Assembly (NCBI GenBank): GCA_008501825.1
Contig: QQUA01000019.1
Span: 1 to 64,000, forward strand
DNA length: 64,000 bases
From: Planctomycetota bacterium
GTDB taxonomy: Bacteria; Planctomycetota; UBA1135
Direction: 5' to 3'
Part shown: positions 61,828 through 64,000 of the stretch, piece after piece
Layout of the letters: every line of letters begins with the position of its first letter
Numbering within the stretch: position 1 is the first letter of the stretch
The notes under the pieces: model-generated
Database searches by the model: none
Seen by the model: the letters and a program-made list of their open reading frames with translations, nothing else
What the model was told of the DNA's origin: nothing
Program-made: the position numbers and the translations under genes

Positions 61828-64000
61828 CCCGGCTTTCTTCAACTTCCAGGAGCATCCGCTCGGCGGATTCTTGGATCGGAACCAATTCCGGGCTTTGAGT
61901 TTCCAAGTTTTGAATGCGTTTGAGGAGGTTGGCGGCCGCTTCCCGACGACCGAGATCCATCCACACTGAGGCCAAATTCAACGCCGGCCCCAAAGCCTGG
62001 CGAGTTGCAAATCCATGGACGGCTTCCGCAATTTCCGCCGCTTCCCTGAAAAAGGGTTCCGCCTGCTCGAATTCTCCTTTGCTTGCAAAACAAATGGCTG
62101 CTCCGGTCAAACATCTGGCCCGCTCCGGATCTTGTGGAAGATCGGCTTTAAGACCGGTGACGACTTCCAAGAATAAGGAAAGCGCCTGCTCGTCTTGCTC
62201 CAAGCGCAATTTCAAAAAACCCAAGTTGCGCTGGGTCTTCAAGGTTTCCCGGTGCCGGAGTCCCAAGGAACGTTTTTGATCCACCAACAAATCGGTATAC
62301 AGTTGATCCGCCTCCTCCACATCCCCAAGATCCTTCGAAACCCGCGCCAATTCGCCTCGCAGGCGCATGCGCAAGGGGTGATCGGTGCGAAAACGCCGTT
62401 CGGCGAGCTGCAAGGCTTGCCGATATCGCTCTCTCGCAACTTCCGGCTGCCCCTGAGTTTCCAAAATCGCTCCAATCTCATGGAGAGAGCTCAGGGTTTT
62501 GGGATGATCCTCTCCCAAGTATCGACGGCGACTTTCCCAGGCCGAAGTCGCCAGGGTTTCCGCTCGTTGCAGCTTCCCGCTTTGCCGGCAGATGGAAGCC
62601 AGGTTGTGCTGGCAATCCTCCACTTCTTCTCTCGGATAGGGTTCGATGTTCAAATAATCATCCAAAACCGCTTCCAGCATTTCGATGGATGCTTCAACCT
62701 TTCCAAGCCGGAAGGCCACTAGCCCAAGGTTCATCTTCACCGAAAGCAAACGCAGAAGATTTAAGCCGTCGGTCCCGTCCAATCCCTCGAGGATTTGTTG
62801 AAACGTCGCCTCGGCTTCGTGGTAGCGCCCGCTGGTTTCAAATAGGACGGCCAACTCGTTTCGCGCCGCCAAGATTTCCGGATGAGATGGACCGTGGAGC
62901 GGCAGACCGATATCCAAACAAGCCCGAAAATGCTTCTCCGCTTCCCCGGGGCGACCGAAAGCCGCGTTGGCCTGCCCGATGGCCAAAAGCAAGCGAACTT
63001 GGATTTCCGGATCGCCTTGAAATTCCTTCCTTAATTGTTCGGCTCGTTGGTCCAACAATTCACCGACAGCATCCCGTTGACTCGGGTTCATCCCAGGATC
63101 AGCGGTAGCAAACAGACCTTCCAAAAAGGTCACGGCTCGTTCCGCTCGAATCCGAGTTTGGCGTTCATGCCAAAACATCGCCATCAGACTTAAGGAAAAC
63201 GCAACGGCCATAAGAGCGAAACCAGTCCAAAGCGGATGCCTCTTGGCCCACTTCCAACTGCGCCGAAAGGGCCCCGGAGTTTTGGCAAGGACGGTTTCTC
63301 CCTTCAACCAGCGCTGTAACTCGTCGGCCACTTCCGCCGCCGACCGGTAACGCCGGCGCGGATCTTTCTCCAGCGCCTTCAGACATACCGCCGCCAATTC
63401 TTCAGGAATCGCCCTGCGGATCTTGCGCGGATCCGGCGGGTCTCGAAGCACAATTTGCTGATAAACCTCCGCGACAGAATCGCCGGCGAAAGCCCGCTCC
63501 AAGGTCAGCAATTCATAAAAGGTCGCCCCCAACGAAAAAACGTCGGAAATGGGCCCGATGTTCTCTTTCGGGCCGCGCAAAATCTCCGGCGCGGTGTAAA
63601 ACGGCGTCCCCGGATATTCACCGGTTCTGGACAAACCGGGGCCTTCCTCCAGTTTTGCCATGCCGAAGTCGGAAACTTTGCAATGGCCCGCTTCATTCAG
63701 CAATATGTTGGACGGCTTTACGTCCCGGTGGATGACTCCAGCTTGATGGGCCGCCTCCAAGGCGCGAGCGGTTTCCAGCACCCAAATCGCGGTCTTTTGA
63801 ATCCAACCCTTGGGAAGTTCGGCAAAGGCCCGAGCATCGACGATTTCTCGCGCCAGGCTTTTTCCCTCCGGCACCAATTCCATCACCAGGAAATGAATTC
63901 CCTGCTCTTCTTTATACGCAAAGATTTGAACGATTCCGGGATGTCGAATCCGAGCCGATGCTTGAGCCTCCAGAACGATGCGCTTCCATCGCCGGGCCGA
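61805..64000 (-). CDS. Ser/Thr protein kinase with TPR tail (5' end beyond window)
   Basis: Partial: the frame is open past 63886 to the window edge, and the extra codons read EAQASARIRHPGIVQIFAYK, normal kinase sequence, so the true start lies beyond 64000. The kinase core shows VIHRDVKPSNILLN, VSDFGMAKL and a GTPFYTAPEILRG activation segment. After a membrane helix (about 235-250 of the visible part) follows a TPR/NB-ARC-like tail (AEKHFRACLDIGLPLHGPSHPEILAARNELAVLFETSGRYHEAEATF and similar). This is a common planctomycete architecture, different from the two kinases beside it. The tail should bind protein partners, inside or outside depending on topology. Confidence 0.9.
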   Translation of the reverse strand, partial: SARRWKRIVLEAQASARIRHPGIVQIFAYKEEQGIHFLVMELVPEGKSLAREIVDARAFAELPKGWIQKTAIWVLETARALEAAHQAGVIHRDVKPSNILLNEAGHCKVSDFGMAKLEEGPGLSRTGEYPGTPFYTAPEILRGPKENIGPISDVFSLGATFYELLTLERAFAGDSVAEVYQQIVLRDPPDPRKIRRAIPEELAAVCLKALEKDPRRRYRSAAEVADELQRWLKGETVLAKTPGPFRRSWKWAKRHPLWTGFALMAVAFSLSLMAMFWHERQTRIRAERAVTFLEGLFATADPGMNPSQRDAVGELLDQRAEQLRKEFQGDPEIQVRLLLAIGQANAAFGRPGEAEKHFRACLDIGLPLHGPSHPEILAARNELAVLFETSGRYHEAEATFQQILEGLDGTDGLNLLRLLSVKMNLGLVAFRLGKVEASIEMLEAVLDDYLNIEPYPREEVEDCQHNLASICRQSGKLQRAETLATSAWESRRRYLGEDHPKTLSSLHEIGAILETQGQPEVARERYRQALQLAERRFRTDHPLRMRLRGELARVSKDLGDVEEADQLYTDLLVDQKRSLGLRHRETLKTQRNLGFLKLRLEQDEQALSLFLEVVTGLKADLPQDPERARCLTGAAICFASKGEFEQAEPFFREAAEIAEAVHGFATRQALGPALNLASVWMDLGRREAAANLLKRIQNLETQSPELVPIQESAERMLLEVEESRVIEESGP

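Overview
The window reads as chromosomal DNA of a moderately GC-rich, didermic, heterotrophic bacterium, most likely a planctomycete or a close relative (inference). The supporting features are ECF sigma genes of the sigma70_ECF/TIGR02999 type lying next to membrane Ser/Thr kinases, large secreted orphan proteins that share a C-terminal signature, FG-GAP and PD40 propeller proteins, ExbB/ExbD genes beside a cyclase-like toroid protein, many GTG/TTG starts, and convergent genes whose stop codons overlap. I saw no rRNA, tRNA, CRISPR array or prophage. One insertion sequence is present.

Layout. 0.2-5.1 kb: a thioredoxin/MsrA-like exported protein, a TolB-like propeller and a PAS-PAS-GAF hybrid histidine kinase. 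5.2-8.8 kb: a four-gene MCE (Mla-like) lipid transport operon of permease, ATPase, MCE protein and auxiliary lipoprotein. 8.8-16 kb: an outer-membrane barrel candidate, a nucleoside transporter, an SRPBCC protein, a GH67/GH20-like secreted hydrolase and an exported S10 carboxypeptidase. 16.0-17.2 kb: an IS1-like element inserted exactly at the stop codons of two convergent genes. 17.2-25.7 kb: an operon of a TPR protein, ExbB/TolQ, ExbD/TolR and a 1410-residue TonB/TolA-like protein with PD40 propeller, repeat region and squalene-cyclase-like toroid. This is the best candidate for an undescribed system. 26-31 kb: a BamE-like lipoprotein, an FG-GAP protein, an exported nickel superoxide dismutase, a metallophosphoesterase and two paralogous small orphans.

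31-36.4 kb: a divergent GH38-like protein coupled to a ribokinase, then arsM-arsR-plsC behind a perfect palindrome. 36.5-39 kb: a tandem pair of secreted orphan proteins. 39-44.7 kb: a TetR-led beta-oxidation operon (TetR, FadN-like, thiolase, SDR, thioesterase), with a FadD-like ligase at 48-49.5 kb. 44.9-46 kb: HypA with a Mrp/MinD-type ATPase, a nickel metallochaperone pair. 46-53.7 kb: a DUF4091 protein, two hemolysin-III paralogues flanking two secreted orphans, and a lipoprotein metallopeptidase. 53.7-64 kb: a P-domain subtilase lacking the usual catalytic Asp, then two tandem copies of a divergent sigma/kinase cassette, and a third kinase with TPRs that runs off the right edge.

Functional themes are envelope lipid traffic and energy transduction, fatty-acid and glycan catabolism, nickel and arsenic handling, and sigma/kinase signalling. 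Family calls come from reading motifs by eye; no database search was possible.
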